64,000 nt of DNA from Chelativorans salis (GCF_025336525.1 NZ_JAOCZP010000005.1:1-64000); one strand, 5' to 3'. Shown: positions 25,398 through 33,473, numbered from the stretch's first letter. Made by a program: numbers and translations. Notes: generated by a model not told the origin, from the sequence alone.

Positions 25398-27336
25398 TGA
25401 CCACCTTTGTACGGCTGAGAAAAAGGCGCGCGGCAACGATCGCAATACCGGCTGCTATGCCAGCCGAGTCGACGAGATGACCGCCGGGAATGGCAGATCC
25501 GGGTACAAAGCAAGCAGCACCCGCCAGGATGAATGCCAAGCGCCACACGGCGCTCAGCCTTCCGCCAAAGAAGCCGATCCAGCCTGCCGAAACGAGCCAC
25601 ACGCCGACCACCGAGAGAACGAAGATCCTTGCGATCTCAAATGGTGTTCCCTGCCAGAGCATTTCGGGCGACAAGGCGAAGATGAAAGGCACCACATAGG
25701 CCGGCCACCCGAAGACCACCGCGGCAAATCCGGTCTTGACGAAATCCGCCTTCGCTATCGTCGCACCGGCAAACGCCGCGGCGGCCACGGGCGGAGTAAT
25801 CATCGAGAGGATGCCGAAATAGAACGCGAACATATGCGCTGCGATGGGGGGCACGCCTGCTTCCACCATCGAAGGCGCAACAAGCGTCGCGAGCAGCAGA
25901 TACACACCCACCGTGGGCATACCCATACCCAATACGATCGAGATGGCACCGGAAAGCAGGAGAATGACCGCGAGGTTACCCCCAGAGAGCTCAATGATCG
26001 CCTGGGTCAACGCAAAGCCGAGGCCAGTGATATTGAGCACGCCGATCACCACACCCGCCATGGCTGAGACCATGAGCAGTTGGGTCACGGCGACGCCGGT
26101 ATCGCCAACCGCCTCGAGCAGCCGTGTCCAATGCATGCGCACGCCGCGATAACCAAACACCAGCGCGATCGGAATGATCAGACCTGTCGCATACATGGCA
26201 GCGGTCTGCGGCTGCAGGTTTAAGGTGAACAGTCCGACAATGATCACCACGAAGGGCGAGATATAGAGCCAGCCCTTCGAGAGCACCTCGAGCACATTGT
26301 ATCTCATCTCGTCGGCCGAACGGATATTTTCCTTGGCCGCGTACAGGTCGGCCTGGATAAACAGCGACACGTAATAAAGGATCGCCGGGATCAGAGCCGC
26401 GAGAATGATATCCGTGTACGGCACCTGCAGAAATTCGGCCATCAGAAACGCAGCCGCGCCCATCATCGGTGGCATGAGCTGGCCACCCGTCGAGGCCACA
26501 GCCTCGATAGCCGCAGCCCGCTCCGGCGGATAGCCACTCCTTTTCATCATCGGTATGGTAATTACGCCGGTCGAAACAACATTGGCCACGGCGCTGCCCG
26601 AAATCGAACCGAACAGCGATGATGCGACAACGGCGATCTTGGCGGACCCGCCGCGATATTTGCCCATCAGCGCCGCTGAAATCTCGGTGAAGAAGCTGGC
26701 TCCGCCCGATGCGTTGAGCAAATTGCCGAAGAAGATGAAGGGCACGACGATCGACACCACCACCCCGATCGGCAACCCGATAATCCCGCTTGCGTCCATG
26801 CCGAGATAGATCAGCAGCCGGTCGATGGCGACCTCGCGCCCCTGGAAATGACCGGGAACAAGGTGCCCTACAAGCCCGAAGGCCAGGAAGAACAGAACGA
26901 AGCCGAAAAGCATCGTCCCCGCGGTGCGCCGCAAGCATTCGGCGACCGAAACCACGATGATGGTGGCCGCGGCCACGGAGCTGAACGGCTTGTCGAACAG
27001 GGTCGCGACAATGCCGACATAATTGATCGCTACATAGGTGCAGGCGCCGAACGCCAGTATCGCCGCCACGGCGTCATACCAAGGCAAACGCGTCTTCGCC
27101 GTGTGACGCGTGAAGGGTTGCACGATGAAGACCGTCGCCAGCGCCAGACCGAGGATGACGGCCAGCAACTGCTCGTTGATCAACACCAGTCCGAAGGCCC
27201 GATAGAGATCGAGTGCATTCGCCAGCGAGAGCAGCACCAGAACCGAGCCGATAATCTTGCCGGCTAAAACAATCTTCGGATTATCTTGCTCGATATGTTC
27301 AGCGGTGTCCGCCTTCGAAGCTTCAGGCCTGGACAT
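25390..27336 (-). CDS. TAXI-TRAP fused permease (DctQ-like + DctM-like)
   Basis: The 648-aa protein is an intact fused TRAP permease. About 30-180 are the four N-terminal helices, and from about 190 on is the 12-TM large subunit with the DctM blocks SISGSAVANVVSTGVITIPM, STGGQLMPPMMGAAAFLMAE, GMGMPTVGVYLLLATLVAPS and SMITPPVAAAAFAGATIAKA. It is the membrane part of the second TAXI-TRAP system and accepts ligand from the receptor gene just upstream. Unlike the permease at 10.2-12.1 kb it has no frame disruption. Confidence 0.9.
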   Translation of the reverse strand: MSRPEASKADTAEHIEQDNPKIVLAGKIIGSVLVLLSLANALDLYRAFGLVLINEQLLAVILGLALATVFIVQPFTRHTAKTRLPWYDAVAAILAFGACTYVAINYVGIVATLFDKPFSSVAAATIIVVSVAECLRRTAGTMLFGFVLFFLAFGLVGHLVPGHFQGREVAIDRLLIYLGMDASGIIGLPIGVVVSIVVPFIFFGNLLNASGGASFFTEISAALMGKYRGGSAKIAVVASSLFGSISGSAVANVVSTGVITIPMMKRSGYPPERAAAIEAVASTGGQLMPPMMGAAAFLMAEFLQVPYTDIILAALIPAILYYVSLFIQADLYAAKENIRSADEMRYNVLEVLSKGWLYISPFVVIIVGLFTLNLQPQTAAMYATGLIIPIALVFGYRGVRMHWTRLLEAVGDTGVAVTQLLMVSAMAGVVIGVLNITGLGFALTQAIIELSGGNLAVILLLSGAISIVLGMGMPTVGVYLLLATLVAPSMVEAGVPPIAAHMFAFYFGILSMITPPVAAAAFAGATIAKADFVKTGFAAVVFGWPAYVVPFIFALSPEMLWQGTPFEIARIFVLSVVGVWLVSAGWIGFFGGRLSAVWRLAFILAGAACFVPGSAIPGGHLVDSAGIAAGIAIVAARLFLSRTKVVNA

Positions 27337-27365
27337 GTCATTCCTCCCTGGAATGCATTCTCAAG

Positions 27366-27396
27366 TCTCCTGGCGGCGCACATGGCCGCCGGGAGA
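27366..27396. promoter_or_regulatory. Intercistronic stem-loop between receptor and permease genes
   Basis: TCTCCTGGCGGC (27366-27377) pairs with GCCGCCGGGAGA (27385-27396) over 12 bp with one G-T pair; the loop is 7 nt. It sits between the TAXI receptor stop (27422) and the permease start (27336). Such structures commonly protect upstream receptor mRNA so that the binding protein outnumbers the permease. Role inferred. Confidence 0.55.
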
Positions 27397-27421
27397 TGAT
27401 GCTCCGGCAGAGCCGAACGTC

Positions 27422-28363
27422 TTACAGGCCGGCTTCGGTGTAGAATTGTTCGGCGCCGGGGTGGAAGGGAACGCCGATATCGGTGTGCATCGCGGCCGGA
27501 TCGAAGCCGTTGAACGCCCCGTTCGCGGCCACCAGAGCCTTTTTGTTGGCGTGAAGCGCCTTGACCAGATTGTAGACCACCTCGTCCGGCACATCCGCGC
27601 CGGCGAGAATGACGAAAGGCGTGGTATAGGCACCCTGCGGCTCGGTTATGCCGGGAAAGTTCGGACCGGGCTTGACCTCGGCCACCCATGCTCCCGGCGA
27701 AATGGCCTCGATCTTGGCGTTTGCGTCCTCCGACTTCTCTATCGGCAGGATACGAATGCCGCCCAAAGCCGCGTCCGCCTGCTTGGTGCGCCCCGAGGAC
27801 AGGGAGAAGAACGTTGCATCGACATTGCCCGTCTCCAAATCCTCGACACCACGCACACCGTCCGGCACCGGCACTCTTTGCACGTCGTCATAGGTCATGC
27901 CGACCGTGTTCAGCGTGGCCTCGGCATTGGTCTGGACGGCCTGCTGCGTGAGGAAATCGGACGCGACGCGCTTGCCCTGGAGATCCTGCAGGGTGTGAAT
28001 GTCGCTGTCGTTGCGCACGATGAAGCCGCTGTAGAGATCGAACAACACCGCGACCATGCGGATGTTTTCGTTCGGGCTGCTGAATTCGCCCTGGCCGGTA
28101 TATGCAAAGGCAGCGGCGACCCCGTTGGCGATGGAGAATTCCAGCTCTCCGTTGTTCACCAGCGGAACGACCACATTCGGCCCGCCCTGCGGCACGACGC
28201 GCATCCGAATATCGCCCTCCTCGATGGCAACCTTGGACACGGCCGCCCCTGTCGCATAGGCCAGCGAGCCTTGCGGGTTTGTCCCGATCGAGATCGTCTG
28301 GGCCGAAGCGGCGCCGGACAGCCCCGCTACGATGGCAGCCGCAAGCAAAATACGAGAAATCAT
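27422..28363 (-). CDS. TAXI-family TRAP solute-binding protein
   Basis: The 313-aa product has a Sec signal (MISRILLAAAIVAGLSGAAS, AQ cleavage). The mature part opens TISIGTNPQGSLAYATGAAV, with TAXI-family blocks RMRVVPQGGPNVVVPLVNNG and LRDLQGKR-like TLQDLQGKRVASDFLTQQAV. It captures the ligand for the permease downstream. ATG 28363 is chosen because the signal peptide starts there after a strong GGGAGGAGAAG site; the ORF extends further upstream only through non-signal sequence. Its promoter region carries the conserved regulatory site at 28420-28464. Confidence 0.9.
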   Translation of the reverse strand: MISRILLAAAIVAGLSGAASAQTISIGTNPQGSLAYATGAAVSKVAIEEGDIRMRVVPQGGPNVVVPLVNNGELEFSIANGVAAAFAYTGQGEFSSPNENIRMVAVLFDLYSGFIVRNDSDIHTLQDLQGKRVASDFLTQQAVQTNAEATLNTVGMTYDDVQRVPVPDGVRGVEDLETGNVDATFFSLSSGRTKQADAALGGIRILPIEKSEDANAKIEAISPGAWVAEVKPGPNFPGITEPQGAYTTPFVILAGADVPDEVVYNLVKALHANKKALVAANGAFNGFDPAAMHTDIGVPFHPGAEQFYTEAGL

Positions 28364-28398
28364 CTTCTCCTCCCTTTTTGACGATTTTAAATAACAAC

Positions 28399-28464
28399 TG
28401 ACAGGAGAATTCTTGATATGTAAATTGCTAAACTTGCGGCAAAACATAGCGAAATTGCTATGTT
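28399..28464 (-). promoter_or_regulatory. Shared operator/promoter site, copy A
   Basis: The region contains TGACAGGAGAA (28399-28409), GTAAATTGCTAAAC (28420 onward) and the dyad ATAGCGAAATTGCTAT, which extends to AACATAGC...GCTATGTT at 28443-28464. A second copy at 32006-32070 has the same three elements with the same internal spacing. LysR proteins typically bind such a dyad plus a downstream half site (the TTGCTAA box). It lies upstream of the TAXI-TRAP receptor gene and downstream of the LysR gene at 28624-29535, which is the best candidate to bind it. Confidence 0.65.
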
Positions 28465-28623
28465 GGCGCTGACATCGCTCCGCTCGAAAAGGAGCCGGAC
28501 AATCGATCGGCCCTGAACCCGGGAGCGAAGCTGTCAATGCCTCCGGAGACGGGATCAGAATATTGGGCGATCGAAAGCGTGCGGCGCAGATTTCGCACAC
28601 CCCTTGGCTGACCGGACGCCAGG

Positions 28624-29535
28624 CTATGCTTTTGCCGCCACTCGGATGTCGTTGATCAACGTCTCGCAAGCTGCGCTTTGCGGAATAGCGGGATCGGTAC
28701 TGATTCCTATAGGCCCCTGAAGCTCCGGGGCGAAAATGTTCAGGCGCCGCAGGTCTCCGCGTTCGAGATCCTGCCGTATGACTCCCACCGGTACGATCCA
28801 GACAAAACCGTTTGCGATCACAAGAGCACGCGCGAGTTCAATGAGATTCGTTTCGACGACATCACCAAACCCGGTAATCCCATGTTCAAGTAGAAAACGG
28901 TCAATTTCATTCCGAATGATCGTATCCGCCTGATGCAAGACGACGCTGTGGTCGCCCAAGTCGGCCAGTTCGACATGTTCCAGTTCAAAAAGCGCGTGAT
29001 CAGGGGCGGCAACAAAGGCGATTTCCTCGGAGTATAGATGTTCGAACGCCAGCCCCCTCATGGCTTCTGCCGCAGCGAGGCGGCCATACACGAAATGCAC
29101 ATCTCCACGCCGCAATTTTGAGAGCAGTTCCGCGTTGGTCCCGCTTGCAACATGCACTGTGGTCTGGGGGAAACGCCGTTTAAAGTCGCGTACGACACGC
29201 GCAAAAGTTGCTCCCGCAACGGTCGGCAGAGCACCTGCTTTCACAACGTCCGTTGAGTTGGAGCGGTTGCCGGCCATGGCAACGCCCATATCGATCTGCG
29301 CCAACCCCGAAGTAGCATGCCGCTGCAGAAGCTGCCCGGCCTCCGTAAGCTTGGAACCGCGTTGGCTGCGGTCGAACAGCGGCAACCCGACAACGCGCTC
29401 CAACTCACCGATTGTTCTGGAGACTGCCGACTGCGTCAAATGCAACGCTTCGGCCGCACGCACAACGCCCCCCTGCCGCGCAACTTCAAGGAAAACGCGC
29501 AGCTGTCTGATCCTGACACGGTTCTTCACAATCAC
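28624..29535 (-). CDS. LysR-type regulator
   Basis: The 303-aa product has a canonical N-terminal HTH (IRQLRVFLEVARQGGVVRAA, LTQSAVSRTIGELERVVG, about 9-58) and a substrate-binding domain resembling the PcaQ/GbpR group (VVKAGALPTVAGATFARVVR). The start is GTG 29535. It lies between the ring-cleavage genes and the TAXI-TRAP genes on the same strand. The conserved dyads in front of both transcription units make it the likely regulator of the whole block. Confidence 0.87.
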   Translation of the reverse strand: MIVKNRVRIRQLRVFLEVARQGGVVRAAEALHLTQSAVSRTIGELERVVGLPLFDRSQRGSKLTEAGQLLQRHATSGLAQIDMGVAMAGNRSNSTDVVKAGALPTVAGATFARVVRDFKRRFPQTTVHVASGTNAELLSKLRRGDVHFVYGRLAAAEAMRGLAFEHLYSEEIAFVAAPDHALFELEHVELADLGDHSVVLHQADTIIRNEIDRFLLEHGITGFGDVVETNLIELARALVIANGFVWIVPVGVIRQDLERGDLRRLNIFAPELQGPIGISTDPAIPQSAACETLINDIRVAAKA

Positions 29536-29633
29536 CCTGCTTGCCCCACTTCCGGAGCGTGCATTCTATGGGTACGTCTCGTGTCGGGCAAACTGCAATA
29601 AGCACCGACTGGGCAGCAGCTTATCTCGCTCTG

Positions 29634-29948
29634 TCAGCTTGACAGCGGCTGGATACGGTGGGCCTTGAAACGGTCGGGCAGGCGGACGATTTCGACGCTG
29701 TCGACGATGCCGGCAATAGTAAACGGGTCAGCTTCGACGAAGGCCCGCACCTCGGCTTCGCCCGCCGCTTCGAAAATGCCGAAATTACCGACGTCGGTCT
29801 CCCCGTCCGCCTCGGTCAGGGCGCTGCCGGTCAGCACCCTGACGACACCATTGCCGCCCGATGCCACATGGACGCGGTGCTGGTCGTGTTGCGCTTTCTT
29901 GACCGCCTGCGAGCCCGGCTTATGCCAGCAGATCATCAAGAAGTACAT
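29634..29948 (-). CDS. YciI-like / muconolactone-isomerase-fold protein
   Basis: The 104-aa product opens MYFLMICWHKPGSQAVKKAQ, continues HDQHRVHVASGGNGVVRVLT and DVGNFGIFEAAGEAEVRAFV, and ends EIVRLPDRF. It has the dimeric alpha/beta-barrel pattern of YciI-like proteins. The start is 8 nt after the LigB stop with a GGAGCGGAG site, so it is translationally linked. YciI-like proteins beside ring-cleavage enzymes are usually thought to help isomerise or tautomerise products, but this is family lore, not proven. Confidence 0.75.
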   Translation of the reverse strand: MYFLMICWHKPGSQAVKKAQHDQHRVHVASGGNGVVRVLTGSALTEADGETDVGNFGIFEAAGEAEVRAFVEADPFTIAGIVDSVEIVRLPDRFKAHRIQPLSS

Positions 29949-29956
29949 CTCCGCTC

Positions 29957-30799
29957 CTAGGTCTGGTTCTCCAGCACCACCATGCCGGCGCCAGTCAGCG
30001 AGGCCGGCGCATAGTAATGCTTGTGTTTCAAATCGACCTTCGGGTCCATAGCGGCACGCATGACGAGCCACATGATTAGCTCCGCACCTTCCGAACCGAA
30101 CTGCTCGACATAGTCCTCCCGCGACATGTTGCGGTATTTCTCGTAGTCGTTTGCGATCCCGTCGAGCCAGGCCTCGTCCGCCTCGCGGTTGATGAAGCCC
30201 GCGCGGCTGCCCTGCAATTGGTGCGACAGGCCGCCAGTGCCCATGATCACCACACGCCCGTCGCCCGGGAAGCTCTCGATCGCGTCGCGCAGTACCTTGC
30301 CCATTTCCCAGCAGCGCAGCGGCGTCGGGATCGGGTACTGGATGGTGTTTACCCAGATCGGAACGACCTTGACCGGCCACTTGTCCGGGCGGCCGAAGAA
30401 TAACTCCATCGGAACCTGCAGGCCGTGGTCCACCTCGATCTCGCGGCAAACGAGTGGGTCGAAATGCTGCTCGACCAGCTTGTCGACGAAATGCCATGAG
30501 AGGTCCGAAGCGCCTGCAAACTCGGGAATGGAACGCGGGCCCCAACCCTCGTCGACGGGCTTGTAGCTTTCGGCCACACCGACGGCGAAGGTCGGGACCC
30601 GGTCGAGGAAGAAAGAATTGCCGTGGTCGTTGAAGATCACCACTGCAATGTCCGGCTTGGCTTGCTTCATCCACTCCTTGCCGGGGATGTAGCCGTCGAA
30701 AAACGGCTTCCAGTCCGGCGTGTCCGCCATACCCTTGTCAAGCGCGACACCGATGGAGGGAACATGGCTCGTGCCGACGCCGCCAATGATCTTGGCCAT
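29957..30799 (-). CDS. Class III extradiol ring-cleavage dioxygenase, LigB-like beta subunit
   Basis: The 280-aa product opens IIGGVGTSHVPSIGVALDKG. The His in GTSHVP is a predicted iron ligand in LigB proteins. It has VVIFNDHGNSFFLDRVPTFA with a second likely ligand His in NDHGN, an EVDHGLQVPMELFFG block, and IMGTGGLSHQLQG, close to the conserved active-site GGLSH. LigB is the catalytic subunit of protocatechuate 4,5-dioxygenase, and relatives act on gallate and 3-O-methylgallate. Its start is 3 nt after the fused LigA gene ends, as expected for a heterodimer operon. The exact catechol is not determined. Confidence 0.88.
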   Translation of the reverse strand: MAKIIGGVGTSHVPSIGVALDKGMADTPDWKPFFDGYIPGKEWMKQAKPDIAVVIFNDHGNSFFLDRVPTFAVGVAESYKPVDEGWGPRSIPEFAGASDLSWHFVDKLVEQHFDPLVCREIEVDHGLQVPMELFFGRPDKWPVKVVPIWVNTIQYPIPTPLRCWEMGKVLRDAIESFPGDGRVVIMGTGGLSHQLQGSRAGFINREADEAWLDGIANDYEKYRNMSREDYVEQFGSEGAELIMWLVMRAAMDPKVDLKHKHYYAPASLTGAGMVVLENQT

Positions 30800-30802
30800 T
30801 TG

Positions 30803-31885
30803 TCAGACCTTTCCCAAACGCTGCGCCAGGAAGGCGTCGTGGTCCATGCCGGCCTGCGCGGCCGCGATTCGCGTCATCGGCGTCGGGTCGATGGCCGAGA
30901 TTTTCAGGATGAAGAACAGGTTGCCGCCAAGGCGCACCATCTCGTGCCAGTCGCGCGCCTTCACGGCGGCCCTTTCCTCGTCGGAAAGGCCGTAGCGGTC
31001 GAGATAGGCGTCCTCGTCGGCCTTGAAAGCTTCGCGGTTCTCGGCACGACCGAGATCCATCGCCATCTTGTTCATGCGATAGCCTCTGAAGTTCGCCTCG
31101 CGATCGAACAGAGGCGTCTCGGGCAGAGCCTGCTTGCCGTCTTCCGACGTGTCGGTCATCTTGTCCTCCTTCTGCCAGCCTGCCATCCACATGCGCATGG
31201 CCGCGGTCACCGCCTCGGGCTGCTCCAGCGGCGCGAAGTGGCCAGCGTCTTCGATGATCACCAGACGAGCATCGGGCAGCAGCGCCAGCATGTCCTCATG
31301 CTGCGCGACCGGGCTCCACTTGTCGTAACGCCCCACCACCAGCAGCACCGGACAGGTGACTGTACCGAGATAGGCTGCGGCGTCCGGCCGGCTGAGCAGC
31401 GCCTCGATCTGGCGCTCGTGCTGTTCGGGACTGGCACGCAGCACCATCTCGGTCAGCCCATCCATCAGCACTTCGTCGCCATGGTGGGCCTCGTGCACCA
31501 TGGGCGGCAGCCAGCGTGCCGCCAGTGCGGACATGCCGTCGCTGTAGGCGAGATCGACCAGTTCCTGCCGCTTGATTTCCTCGCCCTCGCGACGGGGATG
31601 AATGCCGGTGTCGATCAAGGCGAGCTTCGCAACACGTTCAGGCGCCAATCTCACCATTTCGAGCGCGATGCGTGCGCCCATGGAATGCCCTGCCACCCAC
31701 AGCACGCCCGGATGCCTGGTTAGAATGTCTTCGGCCATGCCCGTGATGGAAACGCCGGCGCTGACGTCGGCGATGCCGATTGGCATGTCCTTGCCGAAGA
31801 CTCCGGCTTGCTTGTGCCAGGCGAAGCTGTCGCACAAGAGGCCAGGGATCAGGACGAGCGTTGGCTGGCTCATTTGCTCTGCCAA
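30803..31885 (-). CDS. Alpha/beta-hydrolase fused to LigA-like dioxygenase alpha subunit
   Basis: One 360-aa frame. Residues 1-238 are an alpha/beta-hydrolase: TLVLIPGLLCDSFAWHKQ, nucleophile in LWVAGHSMGARIAL (about 62-75), acid in VVGRYDKWSPVA, His in EDAGHFAPLEQPE. Residues 243-360 are a LigA domain: ETPLFDREANFRGYRMNKMA, DRYGLSDEERAAVKARDWHE and RLGGNLFFILKISAIDPTPM, about 118 aa like free LigA. Just before Met-243 (ATG 31159) the DNA has AGAAGGAGGACAAG, an excellent ribosome-binding site, so free LigA may also be made internally. LigB follows 3 nt after the stop. The hydrolase may act on a ring-cleavage or methyl-ester intermediate, as DesC/DesD do. Confidence 0.85.
   Translation of the reverse strand: MAEQMSQPTLVLIPGLLCDSFAWHKQAGVFGKDMPIGIADVSAGVSITGMAEDILTRHPGVLWVAGHSMGARIALEMVRLAPERVAKLALIDTGIHPRREGEEIKRQELVDLAYSDGMSALAARWLPPMVHEAHHGDEVLMDGLTEMVLRASPEQHERQIEALLSRPDAAAYLGTVTCPVLLVVGRYDKWSPVAQHEDMLALLPDARLVIIEDAGHFAPLEQPEAVTAAMRMWMAGWQKEDKMTDTSEDGKQALPETPLFDREANFRGYRMNKMAMDLGRAENREAFKADEDAYLDRYGLSDEERAAVKARDWHEMVRLGGNLFFILKISAIDPTPMTRIAAAQAGMDHDAFLAQRLGKV
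31157..31175 (-). promoter_or_regulatory. Internal ribosome-binding site and start inside the LigA fusion
   Basis: On the minus strand AGAAGGAGGACAAG precedes ATG 31159, in frame with the fusion. It sits exactly at the boundary between the hydrolase and LigA parts, where a stop codon would normally separate two genes. Confidence 0.65.
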
Positions 31886-32005
31886 GTTGGATTTTCAAGA
31901 TTCAGATGTGACCCTGGAATTCCAACCAGAAATCCAATCTCAGAGACCGGATTATCACTTACGGAGCCCACAAAGCCACGTCGCGGATCGACTGTGGCGC
32001 GACCA

Positions 32006-32070
32006 ATGACAGGAGAAAACAAACATGTAAAATGCTAATTCTGCCCTTGTTAATAGCAATAATGCTATAT
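32006..32070 (-). promoter_or_regulatory. Shared operator/promoter site, copy B
   Basis: The region contains TGACAGGAGAA (32006-32016), GTAAAATGCTAATT (from 32026) and the dyad ATAGCAATAATGCTAT (within 32050-32070). The three elements match copy A at 28399-28464 with the same internal order and spacing to within 1 nt. It is upstream of the hydrolase::LigA fusion, so the ring-cleavage operon and the transport/sulfatase operon share regulation. Confidence 0.65.
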
Positions 32071-32197
32071 TATGGCCAGTTCAGCCGATTGGCCACGGAA
32101 ATGAAACCGGGCGTTCTGGCCGACATCGCCAAAGTCCGCATGTCGTCAAATCCGGCGCGACTGTACGGCTTTACCGTGTTCATTCCGCGGAGATTGA

Positions 32198-32401
32198 AAT
32201 GAGTTTGGCCGTGACTACGAGAAGATGTTCTGTCCCGACATCAAAGGCCGCAACGATATCTTCGACATGCGCGGTATCGACCGCGAGCGGGGCTGTATGG
32301 TCGTGGTGCGTCCGGACCAGTACATCGCTCATGTTCTCCCGCTCCATGCCCACGCTGAGCTCTCAGCGTTCTTCAACGGCTTCATGGTGCGAAGAAACTG
32401 A
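32198..32401 (+). pseudogene. Phenol-2-monooxygenase-like C-terminal remnant
   Basis: The frame reads FGRDYEKMFCPDIKGRNDIF, DMRGIDRERGCMVVVRPDQY and AHVLPLHAHAELSAFFNGFM, ending TGA at 32399. This is the thioredoxin-like C-terminal domain of FAD-dependent phenol hydroxylase / 3-hydroxybenzoate 4-hydroxylase proteins, where MVVVRPDQY is a conserved signature. The FAD-binding part is absent and stops lie just upstream. It is divergent from the LigA/LigB operon, so a hydroxylase gene feeding ring cleavage may once have been there. Confidence 0.65.
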
Positions 32402-32723
32402 GGGTTCGATCCATGAAGAGAGCTGCACGGCCGCCGTCGCCAGCGCCTCCGCCGCGGTCGGAAGCTCGTCGACCGGATAGTCAGCGGCCTCAAAGGCGGG
32501 AGGTCGGCTCATTGGTCGCCATGGAAAGCCTAGTTGTCCATGACCCTATGTGAAGCGGGCCAGACAGGGTTGCCAGGCACGAAAGCCTGAACGCGAGACA
32601 TTCATCTGCCGTTGAGCAACGTGCTGGCGAAAGCGATGAACAATCCATCTGCGCCGCCGCATACAACTCTTCATCAATGGAATTTGGGCAAGAAGGGAGC
32701 AAGGGTGCCGGCTGGCACCCCGG
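32402..32723. other. Intergenic stretch with terminator, otherwise unassigned
   Basis: A 322-bp stretch holding no recognised gene between the monooxygenase remnant and the GntR gene. It contains the stem-loop at 32703-32720. Unassigned open frames on the minus strand give no known domain. Confidence 0.45.
32703..32720 (-). terminator. Stem-loop after the FCD-GntR gene
   Basis: GGGTGCC (32703-32709) and GGCACCC (32714-32720) form a 7-bp GC stem with a 4-nt loop. On the minus strand it begins 4 bp after the GntR stop at 32724 and is followed by a moderately T-rich stretch, which suits an intrinsic terminator. Confidence 0.55.
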
Positions 32724-33473
32724 TTAGACCTCCTGTTGGTTAGCCGATTTCAAAAGCCGATCCGGATCGAGATGTTCCCAGTACGATCCTTCCTTGCGGG
32801 CAATGTGGCCTCGTAGGATCTTTCTTGCCTTGCTCAGATCTCGTGCCCTGATGGCCTCGGTGATGTCGACATGTTCGCGCATTGACTTTCCCATGTGATG
32901 CGGATCGTTACCGAGCCGGTTCCGCAAAGCCGCCATCTTCGCGCTGATCAGTGCATAGGCGCTTGAGAGATAGGGATTGCCGGAAGCAGTGATGATCGTG
33001 TCGTGGAAGGCGGTGTCAAGCGAAAGATACTCGCGAATCTGTCCCTCGGCTTGTGCCTGTTTCATTTTCTCCGCGATTGCCGCCAGATCGTCGGCCAGTG
33101 TTGATGACGGGTTGTTGAGTGCAAGTTCAACCGCAGCCGGCTCAAGGGCGAGCCGCAGTTCACACAACTGATTAAGCTCGCCGGGCTGAAGCTTGAACAC
33201 ATAGGTTCCTGATTGCGGCTGCACTGTCACTAGTCCCTCGCTGCGCAAAAGCGATATCGCTTCGCGAACCGGGGTTGTTGAAACTCCCAGTTCTGCGGCC
33301 AGGGCGTTCTCCGACAGCTTTTCACCGGATGCGACCTTCCCTTGAACGATCATTTCCCTGATCGCCCGCGCAACTTCATCGACGAGGAGCGCCGGACGCG
33401 AAAGCTTCCTGACGCGCGCGCCTTCCTTGCTGCCTGGCGCGGTGTCAGGCGTGGATGGCGAATCCAGAGACAT
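32724..33473 (-). CDS. FCD-domain GntR-family regulator
   Basis: The 249-aa product has the N-terminal winged HTH (DEVARAIREMIVQGKVASGE, LAAELGVSTTPVREAISLLR, about 30-90) and an all-helical FCD effector domain from about 100, with the metal-type His/Asp residues around LSLDTAFHDTIITASGNPYL and MREHVDITEAI. These usually bind small carboxylates. ATG 33473 follows an AGAGGAA site. It is divergent from the sugar-acid TRAP operon and the intergenic DNA carries a perfect 12-bp dyad, so it probably represses that operon and itself. Confidence 0.88.
   Translation of the reverse strand: MSLDSPSTPDTAPGSKEGARVRKLSRPALLVDEVARAIREMIVQGKVASGEKLSENALAAELGVSTTPVREAISLLRSEGLVTVQPQSGTYVFKLQPGELNQLCELRLALEPAAVELALNNPSSTLADDLAAIAEKMKQAQAEGQIREYLSLDTAFHDTIITASGNPYLSSAYALISAKMAALRNRLGNDPHHMGKSMREHVDITEAIRARDLSKARKILRGHIARKEGSYWEHLDPDRLLKSANQQEV

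Noticed and set aside
29949-30674. 346-codon minus frame running through LigB into the YciI-like gene
   Set aside because: Only its last 104 codons (29634-29948) are real. The upstream part is the wrong frame of LigB.
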